11,807 bases of DNA from AL-N1 sp039178835 (lineage in GTDB: Bacteria; Chloroflexota; Chloroflexia; Chloroflexales; Roseiflexaceae). The notes under the pieces were generated by a model that was given only the letters and a program-made list of their open reading frames with translations, did no database searches and was not told the DNA's origin. Each line of letters starts with the position of its first letter. Position 1 is the first letter of the stretch. Below are positions 5,332-11,807 of this stretch, piece by piece. Where the stretch lies: the NCBI GenBank assembly GCA_039178835.1, contig JBCDFA010000250.1, forward strand, positions 1 through 11,807, given 5' to 3'. The position numbers were made by a program, and so were the translations under genes.

Positions 5332-7662
5332 ATGACCACAAAGCAGGTTTTACATATTCAGGGTATGGATTGTGCTGGTTGTGCTCGAACGATAGAGACA
5401 GGCATTCGCCAGCTTGATGGGGTGCAGGAATGTACACTCAATTTCACATCCGAGAAGTTGCATGTTACAGGAACAGTACAACGTGAGGCGATGATCGAGC
5501 GTGTGCGTGATCTCGGATTTGATGTTACTGAAGAGAATGCCGCAACGACGACTCCAGAACAGACGGGCAATTTCCTCCAGTTTCTGTGGCGACGCCGGGC
5601 GACTCAGATGGCGCTCCTCGGAGCCCTGCTTATTATGCCTGGTCTGATCTTTGAAGAACTTCTTGGCAGGCATCACCCGCTTATCGATCTTGCTTCTATT
5701 GGAGCTCTGATTGTGGCGGGTATCCCGATTGTCCGAAGCGCATGGCGTTCATTGACCGTCAATCGCGAAATCACGATCAATGCGCTGATGTCGATTGCGG
5801 CGGTTGGTGCTGTGATCATTGGGGCATATACAGAGGCGGGAATGGTCATGGTGTTGTTTGCAATAGGTGAGGCGCTCGAAGGCTACACGTCGAGCCGTGC
5901 CCGCGACTCGCTCCGCAGTTTGATGCAGGTGGTACCGAAAATGGCCACACTGCTGCGGAAACGTGAACAGAGTAACAATAATCTGATGGGAGTCATTCCG
6001 CTTCAGGTGCAGGATACAACATCGTGTGGCGATTCGTGTGGTTGTAGTGATCAGAGCGCGACGACACCACAGCAGGTCCATATCGATATGCTTGAGGTTG
6101 GTGATGTTATTCTGGTCAAGCCGGGCGAACGCATACCCATGGATGGGCGAGTCATGGCCGGTATATCGTCGGTCAATCAGTCGCCTATCACTGGCGAGAG
6201 TCGCCTGATCGAGAAGGAGATCGACGATGATGTCTTTGCCAGCAGTATCAATGGTGAGGGAGCGCTAGAGATCGAAGTCACACATCATGCTGCCGACAAT
6301 ACGATCAGCCGTGTGATCAAAATGGTCGAGGAGGCACAGGAACAGCGTGCACCAACCCAGCGCTTTATTGACCGCTTTGCACACTATTACACACCAGCAG
6401 TAGTTATGCTGGCGATCCTGGTAGCAACGATCCCGCCGCTCTTTTTTGGTCTGCCATTCTGGAATCCCGGCCCTGAGACGACGGGCTGGTTGTATCGGGC
6501 GCTGGCATTGCTGGTGGTAGCCTGCCCGTGTGCGTTGGTCATCAGCACGCCGGTGAGTATCATCAGTGCGATCAGTAATGCGGCGCGGAGTGGTGTGCTG
6601 ATCAAAGGTGGTGCATATCTGGAAGAGTTGAGTCGTATCAAAACGATTGCTTTCGACAAGACCGGCACGCTGACCGAAGGCAAGCCATCGGTGGTGAGCA
6701 CACAAACCTTACACTGCCCACAGCCCAACACCTTGACAACCGAGTCCGTTTGCAATGATTGTTCGGATATGCTGGCGCTCGCGAGTGCCGTGGAATATCA
6801 AAGCGAACATCCGCTGGCTCACGCGATTGTCCAGAGCGCCTCGAATCTGGGTGTTCAAAACAAATACCCTGGCGCAGAAGGGGTACAGGCGATGGCTGGC
6901 CGCGGTGTGACGGGTGTGGTCGGGGGGCAATCAATCGTTATTGGTAGCCATCGCTTGTTTGACTCAACGATCCCTCACACAGAGGCGATGTGTGCTGCTG
7001 CCCAACACCAGGCTGAACAGGGCCACACGCCCATTATGGTCGGTGTTAATGGCCAGTATCAGGGCATGATTGCTGTGTCCGACACGGTCCGTGAGAATAG
7101 CCGTGGAGTTGTGGAGTCGCTCAAACAGGTTGGTATCAATGATCTGGTGATGCTCACTGGTGATAACGAGGCTGCTGCACACAAGGTGGGAGCCAGCATC
7201 GGCATGACTGATGTGCGGGCCGATCTGCTTCCCGAAGACAAAGTAGATGCCGTGCAGTCATTGCGTGAGGAATATGGTCCCATTGCGATGGTTGGTGATG
7301 GTATCAACGACGCACCTGCGCTGGCAACTGCCGATGTGGGGATCGCGATTGGTGGGGCGTCGGGTGGTACTGCTCAGGCCATGGAAACCGCCGATATCAC
7401 GTTGATGCGTGATGACATTCAGCAAATTCCTTTTGCGGTTGCATTGAGTCACGCAACTATGCGAACTATTCAGACCAATATTGTGCTTAGTCTTGGTATT
7501 AAGTTTGTTTTTATGGTGTTAGTATTACTTGGTGTAGGAACGATGTGGATGGCGGTTATTACCGACATGGGGACATCTATTCTGGTAACGCTGTATGGGA
7601 TGCGGTTGTTGCACTGGCAGCAGCAGCCACAAAGCAATGCATCTGGCCCTGTAATGACGTAG
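5332..7662 (+). CDS. zntA: Zn2+/Cd2+/Pb2+-exporting P1B-type ATPase (ZntA-like)
   Basis: A heavy-metal efflux pump of the cytoplasmic membrane that uses ATP to expel divalent soft metals. Numbering from ATG 5332 (776 residues), an N-terminal HMA domain carries GMDCAGC (11-17). The actuator domain holds TGES (287-290), the membrane metal site is C398-P-C400, the phosphorylated Asp is D442 in DKTGTLTEGKP, and HP (493-494) and GDGIND (655-660) complete the ATP-binding part. In the last helices K724 and D745 keep the spacing of the ZntA residues K693 and D714, which marks the Zn/Cd/Pb class rather than Cu or Co. Two extra Cys groups are present: CGDSCGC (232-238) in the actuator loop, and C462 with C474-x2-C477 in the nucleotide-binding domain. 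The MerR-type promoter immediately upstream points to induction by metal. An in-frame ATG at 5308 would add eight residues but lacks a ribosome binding site. Confidence 0.93.
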   Translation: MTTKQVLHIQGMDCAGCARTIETGIRQLDGVQECTLNFTSEKLHVTGTVQREAMIERVRDLGFDVTEENAATTTPEQTGNFLQFLWRRRATQMALLGALLIMPGLIFEELLGRHHPLIDLASIGALIVAGIPIVRSAWRSLTVNREITINALMSIAAVGAVIIGAYTEAGMVMVLFAIGEALEGYTSSRARDSLRSLMQVVPKMATLLRKREQSNNNLMGVIPLQVQDTTSCGDSCGCSDQSATTPQQVHIDMLEVGDVILVKPGERIPMDGRVMAGISSVNQSPITGESRLIEKEIDDDVFASSINGEGALEIEVTHHAADNTISRVIKMVEEAQEQRAPTQRFIDRFAHYYTPAVVMLAILVATIPPLFFGLPFWNPGPETTGWLYRALALLVVACPCALVISTPVSIISAISNAARSGVLIKGGAYLEELSRIKTIAFDKTGTLTEGKPSVVSTQTLHCPQPNTLTTESVCNDCSDMLALASAVEYQSEHPLAHAIVQSASNLGVQNKYPGAEGVQAMAGRGVTGVVGGQSIVIGSHRLFDSTIPHTEAMCAAAQHQAEQGHTPIMVGVNGQYQGMIAVSDTVRENSRGVVESLKQVGINDLVMLTGDNEAAAHKVGASIGMTDVRADLLPEDKVDAVQSLREEYGPIAMVGDGINDAPALATADVGIAIGGASGGTAQAMETADITLMRDDIQQIPFAVALSHATMRTIQTNIVLSLGIKFVFMVLVLLGVGTMWMAVITDMGTSILVTLYGMRLLHWQQQPQSNASGPVMT

Positions 7663-7675
7663 TGATAAATCTATC

Positions 7676-7704
7676 TTGACACAAGCCCTAGGCATTGATA
7701 AAGT
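7676..7704 (+). promoter_or_regulatory. Sigma-70-type promoter for the DUF3090 gene
   Basis: A perfect TTGACA (7676-7681) is followed by a 17-base spacer and TAAAGT (7699-7704), beginning only 14 bases after the ATPase stop codon. It implies a leader of roughly 105 bases before the GTG at 7818, and so separate transcription from the ATPase gene. Confidence 0.6.
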
Positions 7705-7763
7705 ATGAAGCGCGTGATGAACTTTTCCTTGTATAGGGTTTGAAATACACTCCAATATGAGTG

Positions 7764-7781
7764 CTCATGCGATAGCGTGAG
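7764..7781 (+). other. Hairpin in the leader of the DUF3090 gene
   Basis: CTCATGC and GCGTGAG pair (seven base pairs, one G-T) around a GATA loop, about 36 bases before the start codon. There is no T-tract. It could be a leader structure, or chance. Confidence 0.35.
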
Positions 7782-7817
7782 ATATGGTCTTGTTTTGGTT
7801 GAGATAGAGGCTTCATC

Positions 7818-8333
7818 GTGACAGATTTTACTCACAATTTTGATGCAGTTGATCGCATTACAACAGATACCATCGGCCCACCTGGGCAACGTGTTTTTTA
7901 CTTTCAAGTGTGGCAAGAAAACAATCGGTTGTTGCTTCGTGCAGAGAAAGAGCAGATTAGATCACTGGCGTCCTCTGTCGAGCAGTTACTCGACGATCTG
8001 GGTGAGAAAAATCCCCAACTTGCCACGGGCGAAGACATGCTCATCGCCGATATGCGACTTGATGAGCCCATAGAGGTGGATTTCCGGATTGCTCAGATGG
8101 GACTGGGCTATGATGCTGAGATCGATATGGTGATCCTGATTATTCAGGGGCAATCATCTGAGCTTGATCAGACTGCTGTTATTCGAGTTGCAGCGACGCG
8201 TTCGCAGATGCGTGCCTTTAGTGCCCATGCGAATCGAGTGGTATCTTCGGGGCGTCCAAGCTGCGTACAGACACTCGCGCCCTGTAACTACCAACGCGAT
8301 GGTGTGTGTATGTTCTGCCCAGCCAAGAATTAA
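7818..8333 (+). CDS. DUF3090 family protein with variant C-terminal Cys cluster
   Basis: A 171-residue soluble protein resembling the DUF3090 family (SCO1664-like in Actinobacteria; also in Chloroflexota), of unknown function. The family features I recognise are the opening FDAVDRITTDTIGPPGQRVF, a segment on binding or size control (EKEQIRSLASSVEQLLDDL), the acidic middle EPIEVDFRIAQMGLGYD, a late region VAATRSQMRAFSAHANRVV, and a GRP-x-C motif leading into a Cys-rich tail. Typical members end in a zinc-ribbon-like CPxC...GHxCP; here the tail is C149-x6-C156-x7-C164-x2-C167, followed by PAKN. Four Cys remain, so metal binding is still plausible, but the spacing is changed and the His is gone. 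The GTG start is set by AGAGG at 7806-7810, seven bases upstream. It has its own promoter (7676), and the next genes converge on it. Confidence 0.75.
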   Translation: MTDFTHNFDAVDRITTDTIGPPGQRVFYFQVWQENNRLLLRAEKEQIRSLASSVEQLLDDLGEKNPQLATGEDMLIADMRLDEPIEVDFRIAQMGLGYDAEIDMVILIIQGQSSELDQTAVIRVAATRSQMRAFSAHANRVVSSGRPSCVQTLAPCNYQRDGVCMFCPAKN

Positions 8334-8386
8334 AGGTAAGCCCAGAAGGCTTCTGCGATCTCTGCGCGACTCGAAAATCGTGGAGC

Positions 8387-8698
8387 TTAACGCAATATAT
8401 TGTATTGCACCAGGATGAGTATTAACCCTGACCCAAATGCGATACATGCAAAAGCTAGCGCCACTGTATCACCGATTTTTTCCTGAGAACGCGCAGCTTG
8501 TATCTGTTGCGGGTCGGTGAGCACCTCGCTCCTGTTGCGAAATCCAAACCAGTGTTGGAGCGGCTTTCGAAATAGCACAACAGCCCCAGCCATCCAATGA
8601 AGCAAGCCGAGAATCCCTGTTGTGACCACTACCGCCATCAATCCCATGTAAACAACAACAAATGCAGTCACGCGAAACCAGTTGGCATTCTGAAACAT
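8387..8698 (-). CDS. Small membrane protein, paralogue 1 (unknown family)
   Basis: I do not recognise a named family for this 103-residue protein. It has a hydrophobic N-terminal half (about 10-43, long enough for a two-helix hairpin), a cytoplasmic-looking linker and a final helix (about 79-98). The linker is almost identical to that of the neighbouring gene: L-F-R (42-44), then LQ-x-WFGFR (47-54), SE-x-LTDPQQI (57-66) and AR-x-QEK (69-74). The ATG is chosen from GGAGG (complement of 8707-8711), eight bases upstream, and because the paralogue also begins M-aromatic-QN. A longer reading with MMMEETI is possible. The stop lies 54 bases from the stop of the convergent DUF3090 gene. Gene 8729-9049 lies upstream on the same strand with a spacer of only 30 bases, so the two probably share a transcript. 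Confidence 0.8.
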   Translation of the reverse strand: MFQNANWFRVTAFVVVYMGLMAVVVTTGILGLLHWMAGAVVLFRKPLQHWFGFRNRSEVLTDPQQIQAARSQEKIGDTVALAFACIAFGSGLILILVQYNILR

Positions 8699-8728
8699 GA
8701 TTGTTTCCTCCATCATCACTTATCTAAA

Positions 8729-9049
8729 CTATAGTGGTATTGAAAACAGTGGTTCGTGGGGTAAGAAAGGTACTATGCTTGACGCAACCAGCATACACGC
8801 AAAAACAATCATCATAATATCAGCAACTTTTTCCTGCTCACGAGCAGATGCGATTTGTTGTGGATCGGTGAGTATCTCGCTCTGTTTGCGAAATCCAAAC
8901 CAGCGTTGGAGCTGCCTACGAAACAACACTATTGGGACAACTATCAAAGAGGCAAAATGCGGCATACCCATTGCGGGAACCACTACTGCCATACCCATAC
9001 AACCAATAGCAAAGAGTATAAAACGCAGCCATTTAACATTCTGATACAT
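8729..9049 (-). CDS. Small membrane protein, paralogue 2 (unknown family)
   Basis: A 106-residue membrane protein, collinear without gaps with paralogue 1 through residue 77. Shared blocks are M-Y/F-QN, W7, R9, MG at 18-19, LFR at 42-44, WFGFR at 50-54, SE-x-LTDPQQI at 57-66, AR-x-QEK at 69-74 and D77. The N-terminal half (about 10-43) is hydrophobic and another helix spans about 77-97, ending in a Pro-containing tail. The DNA is also similar: GCGAAATCCAAACCAG then C/T then GTTGGAGC occurs in both genes, a sign of fairly recent duplication. I place the start at the ATG (complement of 9047-9049) that matches the paralogue; AAGGAAGAG lies upstream of it. A GTG seven codons earlier (9070) is possible. 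A-T-rich sequence at 9081-9090 may hold the -10 element. No function can be assigned. Confidence 0.8.
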   Translation of the reverse strand: MYQNVKWLRFILFAIGCMGMAVVVPAMGMPHFASLIVVPIVLFRRQLQRWFGFRKQSEILTDPQQIASAREQEKVADIMMIVFACMLVASSIVPFLPHEPLFSIPL

Positions 9050-9153
9050 GTCCGTCTCTTCCTTTTTCACTTACCTCTTACTTTATATACGTGTAAAAGA
9101 TGTGTGAGGTTTCTAAAATGTGCTGAACAGCGTTGAAGTGTTTTATTTTCGAT

Positions 9154-9158
9154 AAGGA
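9154..9158 (+). promoter_or_regulatory. Ribosome binding site that sets the start of the 9167 gene
   Basis: AAGGA lies eight bases before ATG 9167. It overlaps the earlier in-frame ATG at 9158, which therefore cannot use it, so the later start is preferred. Confidence 0.5.
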
Positions 9159-9166
9159 TGTGTGTA

Positions 9167-9859
9167 ATGACGATTCCCCCACAACAAGAATACCAGGAAC
9201 ATTATGTCCCCGGCAGCAATACCTGGTCTATCGGTCTTCCAACGTGGGTATTAGCGGACAAAAACCATTGGAATGGCACATTTTTTGGATTTTACAAAAA
9301 TCAATTAGCTCCTTTTGCGCTCGAAATAAACCCTCGCTGGATCATACCTGCATCTTCACAAGACAAGCAGGTAATCCATCAGGGCAATAGTATTTACACA
9401 TTGACGGGAGAAGTGATATTTGTTTGGGAGCATGGTTGGATTCTCGACTTTGGGTTACAGGCATACACTCATTATTATTCGACACCATCATATGTTCCTG
9501 AACATCGGTCATTCATTACGATAGAAACATATCTGACTGTTGACCACTTTATCTACTATCGTAAACTTTACAAAGTTCCCGGTATACCTCCATTGATCTA
9601 TCAATGGCATATTCAACGGGTCACACGAAAAATATATCCATTAGTACGCCAAATAGGCAGTGATGGCCGGGGCTTTTTTGCGCCTGATACAACGCGATCA
9701 AAGTATATTGAAGAAGAAAACACAAAACATATTAATTATTCTATTGCACCTGATGAGGAAACGTTTCCCGATGCTGAAGAAATAGATGAAGATTTTATTC
9801 TGGAATGTCAGCTTCAATCGCCGGAGGGGTACTACACTGCACCAAAATTAGAGGGTTAG
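9167..9859 (+). CDS. Hypothetical protein, no recognised family
   Basis: A 230-residue, apparently soluble protein that I cannot assign. It has no signal peptide, no membrane helix and no catalytic motif I know. It is rich in aromatic residues (many Tyr, Trp, Phe, as in NHWNGTFFGFYKN and FITIETYLTVDHFIYYRKLY), suggesting a beta-rich fold, and ends in an acidic tail (PDEETFPDAEEIDEDFILE). Codon and base use are more A+T-rich than the genes around it. It sits on the opposite strand between two members of a small membrane-protein family (8729-9049 and 9962-10255), as if inserted between them. The start at 9167 is chosen from AAGGA at 9154-9158. A perfect 9-base inverted repeat begins at its last codons and includes the stop. 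The long single open frame makes it likely to be real; its role is unknown. Confidence 0.75.
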   Translation: MTIPPQQEYQEHYVPGSNTWSIGLPTWVLADKNHWNGTFFGFYKNQLAPFALEINPRWIIPASSQDKQVIHQGNSIYTLTGEVIFVWEHGWILDFGLQAYTHYYSTPSYVPEHRSFITIETYLTVDHFIYYRKLYKVPGIPPLIYQWHIQRVTRKIYPLVRQIGSDGRGFFAPDTTRSKYIEEENTKHINYSIAPDEETFPDAEEIDEDFILECQLQSPEGYYTAPKLEG

Positions 9860-9885
9860 GTTTCATGGCGTGTACACTAACCCTC
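9851..9885 (-). terminator. Inverted repeat at gene ends, possible minus-strand terminator
   Basis: GAGGGTTAG (9851-9859, ending with the stop codon of the + strand gene) and CTAACCCTC (9877-9885) form a perfect 9-base-pair stem with a 17-base loop. Read on the minus strand the stem is followed by TAATTTT, so it could terminate the gene at 9962-10255, whose stop is 76 bases away. On the + strand no T-tract follows. Confidence 0.4.
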
Positions 9886-9961
9886 GTAGATGTGTATGAG
9901 AAAATTGTCTTCAACTCAGGAGAATAAAACACGAGGAATGAGCTGGTGCCTCAAGGTCCCG

Positions 9962-10255
9962 TTATATTGGAATGCCTATGAAATAGGACACAAACTGCAT
10001 AATGTATTCGATGATAAAGAGAAAAATATTGGCAAATTGTTCATACAAACGATCCAGGTGAAATTGGGGATTGGTGAACAAAGCATTGAGGAGACGCATT
10101 TCAAGCCCTTGCTGGAGTCTTCCTGGTAATAACGTAACTCCTCCACCCATCCACAAGATAAATCCTGAAATCCCCATCAAGCTGGATAGTGCTATTACTA
10201 CTGGATATCCAATGATTACGAGGATGGTACGTAACCATTTGAGCCGTCGAAACAT
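9962..10255 (-). CDS. Small membrane protein, diverged paralogue 3
   Basis: A 97-residue membrane protein related to the genes at 8387-8698 and 8729-9049. Alignment without gaps keeps the N-terminus (M-F-x2-x-KWLR-x-IL, against M-Y-QN-x-KWLR-x-IL), LQ at 47-48, R54 and T-x-PQ at 61-64. It has lost the WFGF core, the SE pair and the QEK motif that the other two share, so it is either an old copy or one under different constraint. Hydrophobic stretches lie at about 10-43 and 77-95. The start is firm: AGGAG (complement of 10261-10265) lies five bases before the ATG. It is read away from the CPBP gene; the 234 bases between them must hold both promoters. Its downstream side faces the hairpin at 9851-9885. 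Function unknown. Confidence 0.72.
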   Translation of the reverse strand: MFRRLKWLRTILVIIGYPVVIALSSLMGISGFILWMGGGVTLLPGRLQQGLEMRLLNALFTNPQFHLDRLYEQFANIFLFIIEYIMQFVSYFIGIPI

Positions 10256-10404
10256 AGTAACTCCTAATTCACCATTGGCAGGTGTTGTTTATTACGACTG
10301 GTTGATGGTATTTGGTCTGTGCTGCTGCTCGCTGCCCCTGCTGATGATTGGCATACGACAATGGTTCTTGAATTGATATTAAGCAACTCTATGATAACAT
10401 ACCC

Positions 10405-10434
10405 ATAACATCATCTGAAAACAAATGGTATACT
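10405..10434 (+). promoter_or_regulatory. Promoter of the CPBP protease gene
   Basis: ATAACA (10405-10410, four of six matches to TTGACA), an 18-base spacer, and TATACT (10429-10434) preceded by TGG give an extended -10. TGGTATACTA is identical to the motif before the site-2 protease gene (1698-1707), and similar bases (ACTAAC) follow both. The implied leader is about 50 bases. Confidence 0.5.
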
Positions 10435-10489
10435 AGAACTAACGCCCCAATATTACTACTTTCGATTGAGATGTACCAATTTCATAACA

Positions 10490-11176
10490 ATGGCATTACG
10501 TAGACTACGCATATCCATACAACCAATTCTACTCTATCTGACAATCTTCTTTCTTATCTGGATCGCACGGGCGACGATCTTCTACACGATCGATGAACGG
10601 ATTACGTCCGATGTGCTACGACAATTATACAGCAATACAATTCGGGTCTTTATCTGGGTTGTTCCTGTGTTTGTTTATCTCCATTTCGTTGATCGTGTGC
10701 GTCCTGTTAGATACCTCCTGCTCAACGCACCGATTGATCAACGAGGGTTGTGGTACAGCAGTGTGATCGTCATTGCATACCTGAGTTTTGGTGTAGGGCT
10801 GGACTACGCCATAAGTGGCAATCAAAACGGTTTGTCAATTACTGCCTCACAACCCTGGTACATGCTCGTCTTTTTGTTACCGATTGCCCCCATCGCCGAA
10901 GAGATCTTGTTTCGTGGCTTTGTGCTCCGCAAAATACAGGATTTTGTATTCTTCTGGCCCGCTAACCTCATCACATCTGTGCTCTTTACGGCTATTCACT
11001 GGCCCAACTGGCTCTACACCCAAATGCCGCTAGAAACGATAATCACGAGTTCGCTCAGTATTTTTGTGTTGAGTTGTCTGCTCGGATATCTTGTTCAACG
11101 CACCAATTCGCTCTGGCCGAGCATTATCACCCATATCCTCAACAATCTTGTCGCAGCGCTTGTTCGCATTGGGTGA
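10490..11176 (+). CDS. CPBP family intramembrane metalloprotease (CAAX prenyl protease-like, Abi)
   Basis: A multi-pass membrane protein of the CPBP/Abi superfamily, related to eukaryotic Rce1; bacterial members are linked to protein processing, bacteriocin self-immunity or membrane stress, and the substrate here is unknown. From ATG 10490 it is 228 residues, normal for the family, with six or seven hydrophobic helices. The catalytic motifs are complete: EE-x3-R (E137, E138, R142 in EEILFRGFVL), F-x3-H (F166, H170 in FTAIHW) and H-x3-N (H215, N219 in HILNN). No good ribosome binding site precedes either ATG 10490 or an in-frame TTG at 10466; the ATG is preferred because the protein then begins MALRRLRI just before the first helix. 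It is transcribed away from the membrane-protein gene at 9962-10255 and appears to be monocistronic. Confidence 0.9.
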   Translation: MALRRLRISIQPILLYLTIFFLIWIARATIFYTIDERITSDVLRQLYSNTIRVFIWVVPVFVYLHFVDRVRPVRYLLLNAPIDQRGLWYSSVIVIAYLSFGVGLDYAISGNQNGLSITASQPWYMLVFLLPIAPIAEEILFRGFVLRKIQDFVFFWPANLITSVLFTAIHWPNWLYTQMPLETIITSSLSIFVLSCLLGYLVQRTNSLWPSIITHILNNLVAALVRIG

Positions 11177-11405
11177 GTCAGGTTGTGTGCCAAAAGCAAA
11201 GTGTGCTGGACCGTACAGTAACTCGGTGTTAAACCAAACTTGTTCAGCCAGAGCGATTGTACTGGGGCAACATCACAGCACCATCACGCTCGTGTTACAT
11301 TTGCGTAAACATCTTCAAAAATCTGCTGGAAATAGCCACTACATTCTTTACTCTAAAAGTGCTCATCGTTGTGGGTCGCCCATTCACGATACACCAAACA
11401 GAGCA
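11177..11405. other. Intergenic spacer between CPBP and DUF2520 genes
   Basis: About 230 bases with no open frame, repeat or strong hairpin that I can support on either strand. No obvious Rho-independent terminator follows the CPBP gene. Confidence 0.5.
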
Positions 11406-11414
11406 TGGTACAAT
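11406..11414 (+). promoter_or_regulatory. Extended -10 promoter of the DUF2520 gene
   Basis: TGG-TACAAT, a TGn extended -10, lies 45 bases before ATG 11460. No convincing -35 occurs at 16-18 bases. It is the third TGG-initiated -10 in the window. Confidence 0.4.
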
Positions 11415-11459
11415 ATCATAACAGCGCAAAAGCCAGCAAGCAGCGGAGAATACCAGACC

Positions 11460-11807
11460 ATGGCCGACGAACAACGACCACGAGTAGGGATTATTGGAGC
11501 CGGACGTGTGGGTAGTTCTCTCGGCTATGCCTTGCACAATCAAGGGTATACAGTTGGCGCTGTGTGGAGTCGCAATCCCGCACATGCTGAGGAGTTGGCC
11601 AAAGATATCAATGCTTCGGTGACGACCACTGTACACGATGTGATTGGGCTGGCCGATGTGACGTTGCTGGCCCTCGCCGATGATGCCATCAGGCCATTTG
11701 CTGCGGATATGGCCACGCACCCGTTGGATCACCATGGCGCTGTGGTGCATCTGAGCGGCGCACAGGATGCCGCTGCACTCGCTCCGCTGGCGGCAGTCGG
11801 TATACAA
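11460..11807 (+). CDS. Rossmann-like / DUF2520 domain protein, 5' part
   Basis: The first 116 residues of a protein that continues beyond the window. The N-terminus RVGIIGAGRVGSSLGYAL holds a dinucleotide-binding GxGxxG (G13, G15, G18), and the order of secondary elements (VGAVWSRNP-like second strand, then ADVTLLALADDAIRPFA) is that of the Rossmann-like domain that precedes DUF2520, related to ketopantoate/pyrroline-5-carboxylate reductase folds. In other genomes this protein often neighbours pantothenate synthesis genes, but nothing in this window shows that. The start ATG 11460 has only a weak site, GGAG, 11 bases upstream, but lies 45 bases after a TGG-TACAAT promoter element. The reading is open to the last base. 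The exact substrate cannot be told; NADP or NAD binding is inferred from the motif. Confidence 0.82.
   Translation, partial: MADEQRPRVGIIGAGRVGSSLGYALHNQGYTVGAVWSRNPAHAEELAKDINASVTTTVHDVIGLADVTLLALADDAIRPFAADMATHPLDHHGAVVHLSGAQDAAALAPLAAVGIQ

Noticed and set aside
6265..6705. Minus-strand open frame of 146 codons inside the metal ATPase gene
   Set aside because: Antisense to the conserved CPC and DKTGT regions; no start signal and no family resemblance.
8338..8408. Small hairpins (AAGCC/GGCTT at 8338-8352; GCAATA/TATTGC at 8392-8408) near the convergent gene ends
   Set aside because: Five and six base pairs without a T-tract, the second inside coding sequence; not enough to call terminators.
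8697..9044. + strand open frame of 115 codons
   Set aside because: Antisense to paralogue 2 of the small membrane proteins, whose coding is supported by alignment with paralogue 1.
9890..10129. + strand open frame of 79 codons
   Set aside because: It is antisense to paralogue 3, which has a good AGGAG site and family resemblance; this frame has neither.
11295..11807. Minus-strand open frame of 170 codons at the right edge
   Set aside because: The + strand over the same bases encodes a convincing GxGxxG Rossmann protein.

Overview
The window looks like a chromosomal segment from a Chloroflexota bacterium, most likely a filamentous anoxygenic phototroph of the Chloroflexus/Oscillochloris type. 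This rests on gene content (EGY-like site-2 protease, CcmA/CcmB, a DUF3090 protein, CPBP protease), moderate G+C, TTG/GTG starts, and intergenic repeats of the CTTCGACARGCTCAGG type that I associate with this phylum. The assignment is inference; no rRNA or other marker is present.

Layout. (1) 1-1004: right-hand part of an IS4-type transposase, cut by the window edge and decayed (catalytic Glu and Arg of the YREK motif replaced, C-terminus frameshifted). (2) 1005-1786: about 780 bases with no convincing gene, holding two strong adjacent hairpins, four copies of a 17-base REP-like motif in two ordered pairs, and degenerate CTCTGTGTCTC-like tracts. (3) 1787-5236: four closely spaced + strand genes: site-2 protease, CcmA-like ATPase, CcmB-like membrane protein and a MerR regulator with an unusual C-terminal domain. 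(4) 5267-7662: a MerR-type promoter with a 20-base spacer and an overlapping dyad, driving a ZntA-class Zn/Cd/Pb P-type ATPase. (5) 7676-8333: a separately promoted DUF3090 protein with a variant cysteine cluster. (6) 8387-10255: three minus-strand paralogues of a roughly 100-residue membrane protein; the third is diverged and is separated from the other two by an unknown, A+T-richer + strand gene (9167-9859). (7) 10490-11176: a CPBP intramembrane protease. (8) 11460-11807: the start of a Rossmann/DUF2520 protein running off the window.

How the genes work together. The clearest circuit is metal homeostasis: the MerR regulator (4445-5236) should act on the long-spacer promoter just downstream of its own gene and switch on the exporter when metal rises. 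The CcmA/CcmB pair would form an ABC complex at the membrane, by homology in cytochrome c maturation, but no ccmC or other ccm gene follows. The most novel-looking stretch is the small membrane-protein family around 8387-10255; its function cannot be read from sequence. I see no CRISPR array, tRNA, rRNA, phage gene or recognised defence system.
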